From: DAOTXS01 sp034435055
Lineage (GTDB): Bacteria; Chloroflexota; Anaerolineae; UBA4142
Direction of reading: 5' to 3'
Assembly: GCA_034435055.1 (NCBI GenBank)
Contig: DAOTXS010000041.1
Span: forward strand, 62,001 to 126,000
Length of the DNA stretch: 64,000 nucleotides
Below the pieces are notes generated by a model. It worked only from the letters and a program-made list of their open reading frames with translations. It searched no databases and had not been told where the DNA came from. A program made the translations under genes and the position numbers. The first letter of the stretch is position 1, and each line of letters starts with the position of its first letter. Positions 63,340-64,000 of the stretch are shown piece after piece.

Positions 63340-64000
63340 TTATTGGGTTGGGACAAATTGAACGTTATAGCGTTTGTACGGTTCAACATCGATTGCCAAC
63401 GGTTCGGAATCGGCGGGGGCGATGGTTCGCACGCACCAGCGTTTGGCATCCTTCCAGTACAACGCATTGAAACTGAACGCGCCGTTCCCGTCTGTCGTCG
63501 ATGTAAAGACTGCCGCGCCGTCGCACTTGTCCGCGACCACGCGCACGCCATTCACGCCGCGACCGCTTGCATCGACGACTGTACCAAAAACGCCGGGTTG
63601 TTCGTTGCGCCAGCCATCGACGCCGGCGGTGCGACCAACGTACTTGCGCGCGGGGGCGGTCGCCGCAGTACCGTTTGTGGCCGGCGGACGGACGACGACC
63701 GGCGGCGTGGCGGGTTGCGCGCCGGCAAGCGGCGCGTTCGGCGCGAGTTTGAAATACGCGCGCAAAATATCGGCGGCGACCGGCGTGGCGATTTCCGAAC
63801 CTTCACCACCGCCGTAAATAAACACAGCGACAACGATTTCCGGATTTTCGTACGGTGCAAAAGCGGTAACCCACGCGTGCGTTGGCAAATGTCCGTTCAC
63901 TTTGGGTCCGTAAAATTCGGCGGTGCCGGTTTTCGCCGCGACCGTCACATCGGCAAGATTGGCTTTGACCGCCGTCCCGCGCAACGTGGCGTTCCGCATT
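63340..64000 (-). CDS. mrdA: Penicillin-binding protein 2 (MrdA), C-terminal part, cut by the right edge
   Basis: The frame is open to the window edge; about 219 residues of the C-terminus are present. The transpeptidase KTG triad member is in VTVAAKTGTAEFYG, followed by HAWVTAFAPYENPEIVVAVF and GSEIATPVAADIL, typical of class B PBPs. After a Pro/Ala/Thr linker the protein continues for about 100 residues into a beta domain (PGVFGTVVDASGRGVNGVRV, then TDGNGAFSFNAL) like the carboxypeptidase-regulatory fold, unusual for PBP2. The upstream SxxK and SxN motifs lie outside the window. It pairs functionally with RodA in the same cluster. Confidence 0.85.
   Translation of the reverse strand, partial: MRNATLRGTAVKANLADVTVAAKTGTAEFYGPKVNGHLPTHAWVTAFAPYENPEIVVAVFIYGGGEGSEIATPVAADILRAYFKLAPNAPLAGAQPATPPVVVRPPATNGTAATAPARKYVGRTAGVDGWRNEQPGVFGTVVDASGRGVNGVRVVADKCDGAAVFTSTTDGNGAFSFNALYWKDAKRWCVRTIAPADSEPLAIDVEPYKRYNVQFVPTQ

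Overview
The window looks like a chromosomal segment of a Chloroflexota bacterium, probably related to Anaerolineae. This is inferred from gene content and family resemblance, not from a marker-gene comparison. The pointers are a PBP2-minC-minD-minE-rodA cluster, paired DUF2085 membrane proteins, many large multi-spanning glycosyltransferases, a TPR protein with a Trp-motif linker, DUF6504 and DUF2079 proteins, and a LexA with a Gram-positive-type GAAC-N4-GTTC operator. Base composition is moderately GC-rich and coding density is high.

Layout. 1-3.1 kb: GH1 (cut by the left edge) and GH20 glycosidases, convergent. 3.3-7.2 kb: a PD40 beta-propeller protein, two DUF2085 membrane proteins and rsfS, which appears to use a CTG start. 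7.3-14.8 kb (minus): ndk, a TPR protein, an HDAC-family deacetylase, a 7TM-PAS-GAF-GAF-GGDEF protein interrupted by a frameshift, and a GT2 enzyme. 14.9-18.1 kb: a processive-type GT2, DUF4446, rdgB and a pentapeptide-repeat protein. 18.2-36.1 kb: a surface-glycan region of two DPM-like GT2s, a GT4, a flippase-like protein and several GT39/ArnT-like or DUF2079 membrane proteins, one ending in an ILEI/FAM3-type domain, then an alkyltransferase-like DNA repair protein.

36.1-42.5 kb: a sugar ABC importer (binding protein and two permeases, no ATPase) with a long structured leader, followed by a HAD hydrolase, an unassigned protein and a PfkB kinase; probably one carbohydrate-use operon. 42.5-48.1 kb: a secreted protein, tRNA-Pro(UGG), an EndoIII-like glycosylase, an HD hydrolase, a DUF6788 protein with a palindromic operator, and a secreted two-lectin-domain protein. 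48.1-50.6 kb (minus): a lexA-led operon containing a soluble FtsK-like motor, a small membrane protein and DUF6504, under two SOS boxes. 50.7-57.3 kb: ppc, a low-GC orphan, arfB, and a NACHT-like/HEAT ATPase with two small membrane proteins. 57.3-64 kb: a NYN nuclease, a GH-A glycosidase, a solute-binding protein, then rodA-minE-minD-minC-PBP2 on the minus strand (PBP2 cut by the right edge).

Three sequence-level themes stand out. First, short degenerate tandem repeats resembling cyanobacterial STRR sequences occur between and, in frame, inside genes, mostly membrane glycosyltransferases. Second, several hairpin-type dispersed repeats are present, one apparently inserted at the end of ndk with a 15-bp duplication, and another (about 100 bp with 16-bp terminal inverted repeats) present twice. 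Third, several genes have a good -10 box only 6-10 bases before the start codon, suggesting leaderless transcripts. The best candidates for an undescribed system are the LexA/FtsK-like/DUF6504 operon and the NACHT-HEAT operon with two small membrane partners.
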